Shown: positions 1-11,727 of the stretch, one piece after another | Layout: every line of letters starts with the position of its first letter | Position numbering within the stretch: the stretch's first letter is position 1 | DNA from: Clitopilus passeckerianus | Taxonomy: Eukaryota > Basidiomycota > Agaricomycetes > Agaricales > Entolomataceae | NCBI GenBank assembly: GCA_944990035.1 | Contig: CALYLX010000101.1 | Span: 310,001 to 374,000 of the forward strand | Length of the DNA: 64,000 nucleotides | Direction: 5' to 3' | Translations under genes and position numbers: made by a program | Notes under the pieces: model-generated | What the model was told of the DNA's origin: nothing | Database searches by the model: none | What the model saw: the letters and a program-made list of their open reading frames with translations, nothing else

Positions 1-1017
1 ACTTCTGGCCTATTTGCGAGAATCGAATTCAATTTAGGTAAACGAGCTACTTCGGCATCAATGAAGATTTGAAAGTCTTCCATTGGAGCAGTGATTTCCA
101 GATTGGGCAGAAAAAGGGGCGAGAGAGACAGCGGCCTGGAGGTGAGAAACAGCGACTGTTGAAGAGAGATCAGAAGCCGCAGGAGTTCTTCGCGGACGTC
201 ATCGCGTAGCTCGTCAAGCGCATCGACGATGACGAGGATCTGTCCGAGAGATTTGACCACTGTACGAATGGTTTCTATGAGCTGGGACAGGGTCGGCATG
301 ATATTCTTGTCGCCACACGGTGTGTAGAGATTCTCGAAGGTATATTTGAAAGCTGTTTCGGAGGTTTCGACGAGTTGACGCAAGAGGATAGCAAGGATCT
401 TGGCCACGGAGAGGTCATCTCCAAACCGACAATAAAGGAAAATGACGACTGTACTTGGGCGGCTTGTAAGATGATTGATGATGAATGAGCTAGAAATCTG
501 TCAGGTCTACGAGAAATCATTCATTGAACGGGTTCCTCACGTCAAAACAGTCTTCCCCGCCCCCGCTTTCAGGCAGATGAGCATTGGCACCCGTATGGCT
601 AGCGTGGTGGAGGGACTCACGTATACCCGTTCCCCAGAGAGTAGCCAATCTTCGAGAGAGCCATTCTTCAAACTTCGGGTGTTTGAGAATCCATAGTCCC
701 GTACCAGGGGTTAGCTTCTCATATGTTTCTTTCTGGATTGCGTGTACATTGACAGTCGATGCATCAAAGATCCAGTTGGCCAATTTCCGTCTCTCTATCA
801 ACACCATGTCATGTCAGCCACGTGCACCTTGAGCTAGAGAGAACTTGTTACCAGATTTCTCGCCGGTTTGTGTGATATTAACTATGTTGGTTAACGTCAG
901 ATTATTTCCCGCTGATATATTTCCTGTATGGTGTGTAGAGATGTGGGGAGTACAGCTATGTGCTGAATCATTGGTTGGATGTCCGCGTTTGGCTTCTTCC
1001 TCCACGCAATGATCCAT
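1..1017 (-). CDS. NACHT-domain STAND protein, 5' part only (runs off the left edge)
   Basis: Exons read on the minus strand: 1017-852, 794-621, 565-541, 489-1 (open at the window edge). The N-terminal 55 or so residues are low complexity and Asn/Thr-rich. They are followed by the linker common to basidiomycete NACHT proteins (ANWIFDAST, then GTGLWIL), then a Walker A site GIPGAGKT, then hydrophobic strands and a Walker B-like stretch LVIVDALDEL, and FLTSRPLS. NACHT ATPases are nucleotide-switch proteins, often linked to non-self recognition in fungi; the C-terminal repeats that would define this one lie outside the window. The Walker A loop is coded almost wholly by a 25-base exon between introns of 55 and 51 bases. 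The start is uncertain: the frame stays open to about 1125 with no ATG before 1017, so an upstream exon is possible. Family is confident, start is not. Confidence 0.8.
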
Positions 1018-1125
1018 GCCTCGATTGTTCGGCGAGGACGCACCGGCGTTGAGAAGCAAACGCTCGGTCGAGTCTAAGGTCGTGGGCTTGATGCGTGCTC
1101 GAAGGGAAAGGGTATTATTTGACAA

Positions 1126-4100
1126 AAGACGGTCCCCCAGCCCTCAGCCTTCATTCAGCTACCAGGATGGCACAGCCTTACCCTGGCATTCGCCATCCGT
1201 CAATTGAAAATTTAGACGCCAGTGTAACTGATGGTAGAATCAGCCGAAACCTATTCCTGAGCTATGATCCCACTGTCTTGAAAATTAGTTGAACCATCTT
1301 CTGAAGCGTATACTCAAAGGCGTATCAGCAACAACGAGTATGCATGAGACTGCCATGAGCCAGAGTCCATCATCACGGACAAGTTGCAAAAGCCCTGGGG
1401 GAAGAAACTCTTGAGTTGATGTTGACGCGCACAGCCACGGGCTCGCCCGAACTTTGAAAATTCCGAGTCTGAGCGACGTCTGAGCGATTGGGAGAACAAG
1501 GCATTGTTGAACTTGAAGCTAGAAGCGAATTTTTGCGTTCAATTGCATTGTTGGCAATATAAGTATGGGCCTTTACGCTGAATTTTCTCACCCAAGCTTG
1601 CAAGTTCAGCCTCAACAACTTGAACGCCCTTCAGGCTAGTGTCACCTACATTCGGCATATACCTCCCACGGGTACACCCAATGCCTCCAGCTCAGTCCGG
1701 AGAAGTCTGGGTGTAGTCACTTCCTCCTAGCCTTTACAGTTAGATACACATGGCATTTGACTCTAGGATTTATTGGAAGAGCTCTCTGAGTACATAACTT
1801 TTAAGCTTTGCTTGAACCTGGTAGCGATCCGTAGTCATACAGTATAACCTTGAAATCAATGCATTACCGAAAGATTGGTCATGTACCCGCCTGGAATGAA
1901 GATCCTTCGAATGTCAATTTACCTGGGTCAACTAGAATTCAGTACGGCTTTCCAGAGCCAATCTGAGGGCGGTGCCAATGAGACTTCGTATGTATTAGTA
2001 GATTATGATGCAGGTGCTAGTATACCGAGTGTCGAAGGCCGCTAGCAAATAGCGAACCCAAAACCACAACTAGAATAACGCAGCACGTATGTCTAATTCG
2101 CCGCCCATAAAGAGTGCTCGCCTGAGTTCCATGCCTCGAAGCTTTCCAGATCGACGGGCAACCTATTGGCAGCTATGACTAGCAGCAAACCAAGGATGCT
2201 TTCCGATCGAGTCACGCCCGGACATCTCGCAGCGAGCACCCCATCTTCCCGTTCGACTCCTACCGCATCGGATCCGTGGCCTCTTGATACCCCACATAGG
2301 GGCTCGAAGATGGGAAGATAAACAGACAGCTGGATCTTCTGCGCCACAGAAGATTTGTCATTGGTTTTAGCTGAAGCACAAAGTACAAGCAAGAAGTCAG
2401 AACTAGACAGGCACCTCCGAGGTCGAGTTCGGTGCCGTAATGGTCCATTGGATAGCGTACAGGACGAAGTCAAGAGTTTGGTAGGCTAGGCAAAGGGAGA
2501 AGTTCCGCGTCAGAGAGAGAGATCAGATGTAATTCGGGTTGTAACGTCATAACCAGATTGGAAATCTGCGTCGCGTCAAAATCGGCCAAGTAAGAGTTTA
2601 GAGAGGCTCGTCAGGCGCAGTTCGAGGCTTCAAAGTGGAACGACCGGAACGTCCAGTGCAGCCGATTATCTTCGAGATAACCTTTATGAATCCGTGCCGA
2701 TCACAAGCCACTCGGACTCGGAGACGAAAGGCTTTTCAAGAAATGTGACTCTGGAGTTGTGAAGGGATTTACACTTTCTCACCTACTTATGGCCTCGTAT
2801 GGTGTAAAGTTTAGCTCGAATTCCAGAACCTCGACCCACCCTCCCACCATCTCCGGCCGGTCTTAGAATGCCTCTATACCTTGCAGCGATTCGTGGGTCG
2901 TCCTGACGATTTACTGACGATCACCGAAATGTCTTCAATTCAAACCACGTCGTTGCATCAGATAAAACCGATTTCCGTCGGCTCCAAACACCCGCGACGT
3001 GAAGGCCGAAAATGGAGTTCTTCCCTACTGGCAGTACTTATTTCAACGGAAGATGAGCAAGCGCTCCGATTCGGAGTTCTGGAGTTACTCGAGTAGGGAC
3101 TTTGCTTGTGGCATGATCAAAGCCTCGAACGGCACCGGAGAGTCACAGTAAGGGTCTGGAATGCTTGAAAAATGTTCTTGTGCTTCTTGGATAGGGTCCT
3201 TAGGGTTCTACACGTAGGCGGACGTAGGGTTAGCGGAGGAGACTTTGAGTGCTTGTGTGTCAAGTCAAGGCCCCTAAGCGCTAAGCGTGCGACTGGGCGC
3301 TTTTGAAAGGCGCGGAGTGTGCGTCAGGGATGCTGGCAGCCCGGAAGTCGTCCCAACGACTGTTGTGCTTTGAAAGGAAGCTGTGGGTTTGGTGTAGGTC
3401 CAATCTCGAATAGCGCCTACAAATCTCGGAGAATAGGCCCGAGTATAACTCAGTGTGAAGTCATCAGAATCTACTTGCAACTGCGCAATAATCAGCGAAA
3501 CCTTCGCCGAAATGAAGAGCTTTTTGTTGCATTTCAATGCGTCGATAACGGAGTAGCAAAATAGATAGGCAGGGAAGCTGATGAGGGTTTCAAGCTGGCA
3601 CGAACGGGATGATTACTTATCTTGCCTCCAGCCGACCAACCGGCGGCGAGGAACACGCGAGCCCAGATGGTCATTTCAATGGGATACCCCCCTTCATTTT
3701 CATTTCCTCGCCACCATCTGCGTGCATATTAGAGGTGAATAGATATATTTGTAACAGTGTAGAGATCTCCGAGAACTAGGAGGGCTATTGCTTCCAGAGC
3801 TGTACTTTTTGGATAACCAGGCACTAACGAATTTACGGATGGAGAACGAGAGAGAACGGAGCAAGACAACACTGATGGTGGAGGAGGAAGCAAAAGCGAA
3901 TGGCCAAATATAGATAAACGTGATCACGTCCCACCAAATCACTGGGTTTGTACTTCCAAAAAAGGAAGAACACATGTCGTTAATTCCTTCATTCGCGATG
4001 CTTCTTCGACTTCTGGAAGACACCTGGACCGACGGACATGTCCAAATTATTTTTTCAGAGATGACTGTCCCTGGATATGACATTAGACGAATAAGTATTA

Positions 4101-4215
4101 GATGCTAAGCAAGTTGGCTCTTTGACGTCTTGACTTTTAAATTCCTTCTTCCTTTCGCCTCCGCTTTCTTTCCACCGTCTACGACGACGACGACATCCTT
4201 TTTCTCGTAACCGCA
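1126..4215. other. Long stretch without a recognisable gene
   Basis: About 3.1 kb in which only short frames occur. None shows a domain I recognise or a run of exons that splice together. The last 80 bases before 4216 are rich in CT and CGA/CGAC triplets, as in a fungal core promoter and 5' leader for the P450 that follows. A decayed gene around 2.1-3.1 kb cannot be excluded. Confidence 0.5.
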
Positions 4216-6486
4216 ATGTCGTCTCTCGTAACCACCTCAAACACTGCTGGCTTTGCCTCCCTGCTCATCGCATTCTTCCTGTGGTACCGCAAGACATACG
4301 GACCATCTTCCTCTGCACGAGCAGGAACACCTCTTCCACCAGGCCCTAAGCCAGTTCCTGTGCTGGGCAATGTACGCGACTTGACGGCGAAAGAACTTTG
4401 GCTACCCGCTGAGAAGTGGGCAAAGCAATATGGTGGGTACCCAGCCATTTTACAAGTCAGCCAACGAGCTAAAGCGGCTGGATGTCTCAGGTGATGTCGT
4501 CTACCTTCACGTCGTTGGGCAAGGCCTCGTCTTTCTCAACAGCCCTGAAGCTGCTTACGAGCTGCTTGACAAGCGCGGATCAATCTACTCGGACAAGCCA
4601 TCCCTTGTCATGTGTGGCGATCTCTGTGGTTGCAAGAACATGATTGCCTTCACAGGCTACGGCGAGCAGATGAAACGGCAACGAAAGTTGATGAACAAGG
4701 CATTCGGAGCACCTGCCATTCCAGCATACCACCCCCTAATCATCACCTCAACGAACAGCTTCCTTGCTCGGCTCCTTGCTTCGCCGTCGAAGTATATTGC
4801 GCATACAAGGAGGTATGCCGGTGGTCTCACGCTTTCGGTGGTCTACGGCTATGAGCCAAAGGACGCACCGCTGCATCCTACCCTCGGGAAAGGAGACGAG
4901 AACGAGCAGGATCCGTTCCTCGGCATGGCTGAGGAATGCGTCAACATTCTATCGAATGAGATTGCCTCAGGTGGGGGCATCTGGCCAGTGGATATTATCC
5001 CCCAGCTGCAACTTTTGCCAGACTGGGCACCTGGTGCTGGATTTAAGGAGAAGGCGAGGGCATGGAAGAAGAAAATGGAGGACTTCGTTGATGTGCCATA
5101 TGCATGGGTTAAGGATACCATTGTCAGTCACCTTTTTCTTCAATTCAAAGGACGATCTGACGCATACATTCACCTCAAGAAATCCGGAACAGCAAAGCCT
5201 TCGTTCTGCTCCACTTTGCTGGAGGAAGAAGGCGAGAAGATGACAGACGAGTTCGAATTCGACCTCAAGTGGACTGCCAACTCTATGTATTCTGCAAGCG
5301 CTGATACTGTAAGCGTCTTTTCCCTCCCTGCCACCTCCCTCCTTCAAAAAACGCGCATATCTTCTGCCTCTGTTGTTGTTCGACTACAGGACATGATGCT
5401 GACATATTTTCTCACAGACGATCACAACCGTCTCGCATTTCCTCCTCGCCATGATGGCCAACCCCGAAGCTCTCGCGAAGGCCCAAGCTGAGATCGACCA
5501 GGTCTGCGGAAAGGGCAGGCTGCCCACCTTCGAGGATCGAGAGAACCTCAAATACGTCGAGGCCCTCCTGAACGAGGTTTGGAGGTGGGGAGTCCCAGTG
5601 CCACTCAGTAAGCATCTGTATTCTACCACGCATACTACAGCGTTACTAACAAACCGCCTTTTCGCAGACCTCCCCCATCGTCTGATGGAAGATGATGTCT
5701 ACAACGGGATGTTCATTCCGAAAGGCTCGTTGGTGTTTGGAAATATCTGGGCGATGTTGAGGGATGAGAGGTTGTATCCCCAACCCGACGAGTTTAGGCC
5801 TGAGAGGTTTATGGGGCTGACTCCCGAGGAGGAGAGGAAGTTGGATCCGAGGGTGTATGTCTTTGGTTTCGGAAGGAGGTAAGCCTTGTTCATATTTTTT
5901 TCCTTTTCCTTCATTCCTTTGTTCGCACCCATTCATGATTTCGTGGGATTGGTTTTCGGTTGAATTTCGAGTGGGAGGGAGGTCCTCAGACTTCTGGTTG
6001 CCATGGGCTCATGTTGCGAGTTCTGTACTTCGTTTCTTTCTGAGCGGAGCCGGTCTTATCCCGCTTGGAGAGATGATAGAGTTGGCCGGATGCGGGACAA
6101 GGGGATTTGCAGAAGCAGAAAATAGACTCGCGTCCTTGCGTCTTCGCGTCTTCTCACCTGCACTCCCTTCCCTTCCCCACATCTTCTTTTACTTCACACA
6201 TCTTTCTCTTCCACTCTACCCTCACCTCTGACATGATACTAACTCTTCCTTCCCTCTTAGGAAATGCCCTGGCAATCACCTCGTCGAATCCTCCATCTGG
6301 CTCCTAATCGCATCCATGCTCGCAACGCTCGACATCTCGAAGCCTCTCAACGACGCTGGTGAAGAGGTCGAGCCCAAGGTCGACTTCAACAATCCTATCT
6401 TCAGGATTCCGGATGCGTTTGGGTGTACGATTCGTCCTAGGAGTGAAGAAGCCATGCGGTTGATTCGGGAGCTTAATGAGCAGTGA
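4216..6486 (+). CDS. Cytochrome P450, microsomal E-class group I (OrdA/CYP64-like)
   Basis: Exons 4216-4432, 4491-5122, 5180-5308, 5418-5607, 5668-5878, 6261-6486; 534 residues, usual for the family. An N-terminal membrane helix (about 12-24) leads to the proline-rich hinge PLPPGPKPVPVLG (39-51). The I-helix signature ASADTT lies at about 321-328, the K-helix ExxR is EVWR (379-382), the PERF box is RPERF (433-437), and the haem loop is FGFGRRKCPG with the thiolate Cys near 462. All key residues are present, so it should be an active haem monooxygenase on the ER face. Substrate cannot be told; relatives act in secondary metabolism and xenobiotic oxidation. Intron 2 (57 bases) is a multiple of three and open, so its retention would add 19 residues. 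The last intron, 382 bases, interrupts the haem signature and is far longer than the others. No partner biosynthetic cluster is visible. Confidence 0.93.
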
Positions 6487-9254
6487 GGTGGAGTTGGGGA
6501 GGCTTTTAAGGCCTACTCGTCCTCTCACCTGGCTGTTCAGAGGCTCTATCCAACGTATCGCCTTTCCATGACCCAACACTCTCCCTGACGTACTCTTCCA
6601 TGACCCGTCATCCGTTCGTTCCATTATTCCTGGTATCTATACACTTTGGATACTTCAGCTTGGTTTCTGTTTTTCCTTCATCTCTGCATCAAGTCTCTTG
6701 TATATATCTTACACCCACATTTGCATAGTGTCACTCTGACCGTCGTCATTCTTTACTCTCCTCGTCTCACGCACTCCTTTCGTCTGTTGTTTTCACTCGT
6801 CATCTCTCTGTCGTCTAATGCCAATCCTTACATGCATTAATTACGCTTACATTAGTACCTGGATTGTGGTTAAATAGCAAATACAAATATTATAAACCAC
6901 CTGTTGGCAAAGTAAAATTTTGTTCATTCGGAACCACATCACTCTAGAGGTCGAATTGTACCTTGACGCGGATTGCGGGGCTCCCGCCCGTCTGCCCAAT
7001 GACGAAGCTTACATTTTTCTTATCTTCCATTTTGAATCAATCTCGTGCTTTACGGATATGTAGGCACAAGATAGATGACGATGCCCTTGAGCAGCCCCGA
7101 ACACGACGCACAACGATTTACAGCCGCTTTGCGGTGTAATTTCATCCGGTTTCTGGGAGTATGGACTCCGGATTCAGACCATGTGGAACAATGGTGGAAG
7201 GCACGCCGTCTTGGAAACCTCATAGGTAGGGTACAGTAAATGGACACCAGATGAGCTCAACTGCGGGGTCTGGAGCCTGGCTTGAGATCTGGCGTTCCTG
7301 ACGATCCAACGGGATATGTCGCTGCTGGAATCAGGTTGAGATATAGGATGTTTGCACTTGACCAAGAGGGGTCACGAGAGCGTCGAGATGTGGTTATCCC
7401 AATGTTATCTGATCGAAATTTCTCCCGCTGATTAGTCCGAGGTGGGTACAGACTGGGCGCCCTTTATGCTCGTGGCTGATGCGCTGAAGATGTAGTATCA
7501 TGAAGCTTAGTTCCACTGACGCCCATGGATGACTTCAGTGGGTCCGAATTCTAGCAATAATTTCTGATTCATATGTTGTTGGGAGGCGGCAACATGAGAT
7601 TTGTAGGTGATGGTTATTTTCGTTTTCTTCTCAAATTTGCCTCAAGGGGTGTAGATTTCTCCAGGCACTGGCTAGGTCTCGATAACGAATGTCCACTTCG
7701 TCTGAAATCGCGTTTCAACCCCTCGACCAGGCTTCAGCCGCCGAAGTGCTATGGCCTATGCGCCTCCGAGGAGCAGACAAAAGAAATTTGCAAAAAGATT
7801 TCCATTGAATTCTCCCAGGTTCAAACCCGACTTTGCCACTTCGCAATGTTCAATTCAATTGGACAAATTGTTTACGCCACGCGATAAACCTCGGTGATAC
7901 TTATCGCGTGCCGTCGCATCTGTGTACGGCAAGGTCTGCTGCACCATGGTCTTCGGAGCGTCATCACGGTATCCCAATGGTATTCCATTTTTTTAGCATA
8001 TTTGAGCGATTTTTTTCTCACCTGGAGTCGGGTTGTACTGAGTGGTCTCCAAGAGCACCTGGGTGATGAGGGAACAAGGTCTGATGTTGATACAACGATG
8101 ATTGAATCATATTATGTAAAGAGTCTGGAGGCGTGTGTAGACGAGATAGACTGCTTCAAAGCGATTTATACCGATATAGTTTAGAGGGATTTTCTTCTGC
8201 AGGCCGTATTCGAGCGAAACCAAGGGCAAATCGGCGAGTGGCGAGTCGTTGGTCGACCGTTCACCTCCAAAAAAAATTGATCCACAACATGCCGGTGGTC
8301 TGCCGCCGGTCAACTAAACCACCCTGGATGATCGTTGATCAAACCAACATGTGTGGCTACTTTTAGATTGTCGAAACCGTGGTCTTTCCCCAGATTTGCT
8401 CCTCTTATCGGCACATTCGGTCGAGACTTGTGTCCACCTCTTGTATCTTTTCGTGCGAATTCTGAACTGCAATCACTAGATATAGCCTTTTAAGGTTGGA
8501 ATCATATCGATACTTTGATCATGTGGCTGGAATCATGAGCAAAAACATGTTCAATCAGGGTGGCTTTGCCAACCGTCCCAGGCTATCAAACGCTCTGTTT
8601 GCCCCTCAAGCAGGGCGGAATCCGTACTAGAACGTACTAGGTAAGCAAATGAAATACAATCGATATAATTTGCTCGGTAGATCCTTCAATTAGGGAAGAG
8701 AAGAACGAGGTGTTTGCCTTTGGTGAGGAGGGGCACTCTGCCACAAAATGCCGATTTTATAGGGTCTCGGGTCTACTTTCTGTCGGCAATGTGCGCCATT
8801 TCATTATCAACAGGGTTTAACTGTGATCGTTACCCCTAGGGGCAAGCAAAGATGTGAACAGCATGAGAACACATTTACCGAAGAGGACCTCATCGCCGAG
8901 GTCACTACGCTTTTGGTGAGCACCTATAATAACAGCGAATGATCGCAGACTGAACGCCTCCTTCGACGTCCCCACCAGGTTCACACTGTCCCGTAGTGTG
9001 TTCATTCAAATTTTCCGACACGCTGACTTCTTTCCGTCGCCACTGACATCAGCAAATCTTCTTCGACCCAGGAAGATCGGGCAAGGACATTGACATTTCG
9101 GGGACAGAGGTATATAACCCTTGTAAACTCGACGCGAAATTTCCCTTGCTCTGAGGTTCAGCCGCTCTTTCTTCCCCCTTCGCTCTCTCTTCCCCTCATT
9201 CACGGTTCTCTTCTCTCTGGCACGACCTCCCCTATCCATTGAAGTCTAAACGAG
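6487..9254. other. Intergenic region, no gene recognised
   Basis: Nearly 2.8 kb with only short, unconvincing frames on both strands and no family resemblance. The 3' untranslated part of the P450 gene probably fills the first few hundred bases, which are pyrimidine-rich. The last 150 bases hold the promoter described separately. Confidence 0.5.
9111..9240 (+). promoter_or_regulatory. TATA box and CT-rich leader of the DUF6534 gene
   Basis: A clear TATATAA lies at 9111-9117, 138 bases before the start codon at 9255. It is followed by a pyrimidine-rich tract at about 9160-9237 (CTCTTTCTTCCCCC, CTCTCTCTTCCCC and similar), the usual fungal initiator layout. The spacing suggests transcription starts inside the CT tract. 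Seen by motif only. Confidence 0.6.
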
Positions 9255-11171
9255 ATGGCATCAAATGAAACCGCTCTACCAGCCGCATGCGCCATTCCAG
9301 CAGGCGTCCCTCTCCCTAAATTCGACAACACACTTGGAGCACTACTAATTGGCGGATTGGTGGCAATGGGGTGCGTCGTGTTGAGGCTTCTCTCAGATGC
9401 AACAGCTGACGCTAGCCTGAACGTAGATTGTGGGGAATCACATGCGCCCAAACGTTCAGTTACTTCCAGCGGAGGGCCAGAGATCGTCCGTTATTCCGAA
9501 CATCGGTATGTGATCTTCTTAATTCGCGATTCTTGATTTGGTGGCTGAGAAGCGCGAAATGTGCTCAGGTCGCAGCTCTCTGGTCAGTTGACGCGATTTC
9601 TTGCGTCGTGGACTCCGTCACTTATAGAATGAACCTTCTCGTGAATGTAGGGCGCTGGACACCTTCGACTCGGCATTGAATTGCCATATCCTCTACTACT
9701 ACCTCGTTTCAAATTATCTCAATCCACTCGCCATCACCGTTCCTGTTTGGTAAGCTTTCTTCATTCCTAGATGCCCCCACATATTAAATTTTATGTTCGC
9801 AGGAGTGTAATTGTTCGTAACTCTGGGTCCTCTCTGCTAATGCGGCTTTTTTAATTAACGGTTTCTAAACGAATAGATCCATGTCGCCATCACCGTGAGT
9901 ATCTCGAATTCAGTTACTATGAGCTACTACTGAATGGCGTTCTATAGTCAATGTCCAACTTTTTGATCCGCGCGATGTTTGCTCGGCGGTTCTGGAGATG
10001 TGAGTCTAGCGCTACTCTGCACATTAAATTTTTCACTGATCTTGGGAACAGTGAGCCATGGAAATTACATCTATACTGCCTGGATGGTAAGCTTTTTAGA
10101 CCTGAGACGTTGATCGACTTCTCATTAAATACGATTAATTTAATAGATGGCTATATCCACGACGGATCTAGGTGTGTTTCATGAGATGATCTATATTGTA
10201 TCCTAAGCTAACAGTACCTCCAGTCGTTGGCATCAGTAAGAGTGATCCCTTCCAGTTACCACTGCCTACGACTGACTTTGCATCAATTTGTTTCTATAGT
10301 CATAACCGTCAAAGCGTAAGTTTGCCATCCAATCGAGTGTCCATCAAACTCCTAACCTGACGCCTATACCAGCTTCCAGCTCACGAGCTTCTTGGAGCTT
10401 GACAGGCTTTCCGTAAGTCTGTTCGCACATTCACCGGTCGTGAGGGTTTCAGCCCGGAAAACTGGAGCCGGTGACTCCTTCGAACTTGGGCTGACTACCC
10501 TCACTCTAGACCCTTCTGTACCTCAATTTTGCAGCAGGAACGACCGCAGATTTGAGTGTCGCCGCTGGTCTGGCCACTCTCCTGTTCAAGTCGAGAACTG
10601 GCTTCAAGAAGTATGTCATCCCCTCTATTGAAAACGCAAAGACAAACAATTCTAACACCCTCCAGGACTGACTCCGTCGTAACCACCTTGATGATGTACA
10701 CGGTGAACACAGGCTTGATTGTCGCGTGAGCTCTCCTGACTTGCCAGACTGTCTGATAATGTCCTTATGAGAACCTGTTCCCCAACAGGATTGACGCTGC
10801 CCTTGGAACTATCACTTATGCAGTTATGCCCAGCAACTTCATCTTCCTAGGTAAGTTGCGTACTAGCTTGCGCACAATGGTATGCTGAACTCGATCATTT
10901 AGGCTTCTACCTTCTTCTGAGCAAGCGTACGTGAATAGTTTTAGGTGCTAGCCGCCTCGCTAACCTTTCTTCAGTCTACCTCAACTCCTACTTGGCGACT
11001 CTCAACGCTCGTGATGACCTCCGTGAAAAGACTGAAGAGCCCGTTTCTATCCACCTCTCTCAGATATCGGGTTCCCTCGGACGCTGGAATAGATATGACA
11101 CGACAAACGTCACCTCGTCTAGTGCCACTGAGACGGCGCCAGACAGTCCTTACCTCAAAGAAAAGGTCTGA
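9255..11171 (+). CDS. DUF6534-type seven-helix membrane protein, 17 exons
   Basis: Exons 9255-9370, 9427-9505, 9569-9582, 9651-9749, 9803-9812, 9877-9894, 9948-9999, 10052-10086, 10147-10171, 10224-10235, 10300-10315, 10373-10412, 10510-10610, 10666-10725, 10789-10850, 10903-10926, 10975-11171. The sum is 960 bases, giving 319 residues with phase kept throughout. The product matches the basidiomycete family in order: DNTLGALLIGG in helix 1, GITCAQTFSYFQ, ALDTF, HILYYYLVSNYLNPL, RLSHGN, then KTDSVVTTLMMYTVNTG and FYLLLSKLYLNSYLATLNAR near the end. Seven hydrophobic segments are expected, with a hydrophilic Ser/Thr-rich C-terminal tail, probably cytosolic. Function of the family is unknown; a plasma-membrane role is a guess. 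Exons as short as 10-18 bases are needed to keep the family alignment. The join 10412/10510 is the least certain because other AG acceptors lie between. Confidence 0.85.
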
Positions 11172-11646
11172 CCAGAGCACCGTTATTCCCGTGCCCACAA
11201 ACTGACGAGTTTATAGAGAGGCCAACGTGAACCTGTGGCCATAACGGTTCAGACCCATGTACAAAAGGATGATGGGCACGATAAGGCATACGCCACGGCG
11301 TATTGAGGCGGACATATGCGATCACGACATGCAACTGTCAGGAATGTCGAGCATCTGACAGGATTTTTTCTTCGAACCCAGGATATTAGCGTCCTGGGAG
11401 AAAAGAAATCGGCGAAAGCTGATTAGAGGGCCATTCTTTCAAGTCACCAAGCTGTGAGGCGGGGCTGGATATTTACTATTATATCGCTCTCGCTTGCTTT
11501 CGGAAATCGTTGTACAATAGTTTGGAATTTCTTGTAGAAATGCCATTGGGAGTTTGTGACACGTTTATAATGTTTACGAAGTTGAGAGACCAGGCGTCCT
11601 GCCACTAGATTATGAACCGAGTTCGGCTCTAGCCCACCAAAAAGGT
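11172..11646. other. Spacer between the DUF6534 gene and tRNA-Thr
   Basis: About 475 bases, presumably the 3' untranslated region of the upstream gene and the downstream flank of the tRNA gene. No coding signal was recognised. A frame across 11444-11713 on the minus strand overlaps the tRNA and has no protein resemblance. Confidence 0.5.
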
Positions 11647-11727
11647 TGCCTCGTACCCGGATTGAACGAGTGACCTTCTCATTGCATGTCATACAAGTGA
11701 GACGCGCTACCACTACGCCAACGAGGC
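11647..11727 (-). tRNA. tRNA-Thr (anticodon TGT) with a short intron
   Basis: On the minus strand the seven-pair acceptor stem is GCCTCGT with ACGAGGC, followed by discriminator A. The D arm is GCGT-AGTGGTA-GCGC. The anticodon stem is TCTCA/TGAGA with loop CT-TGT-A. A 9-base intron (TGACATGCA) follows position 37 and contains ACA, complementary to the anticodon as is usual for nuclear tRNA introns. The variable loop is AGGTC, and the T arm ACTCG-TTCAATC-CGGGT gives five pairs including one T-G. The mature length is 72 bases. The internal A and B boxes serve as its promoter. All stems pair, so it looks functional. Confidence 0.88.

Noticed and set aside
4764..5243. Overlapping plus- and minus-strand frames inside the P450 gene
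   Set aside because: They are shadows of the P450 exons; all landmarks of the enzyme lie in the annotated frame.
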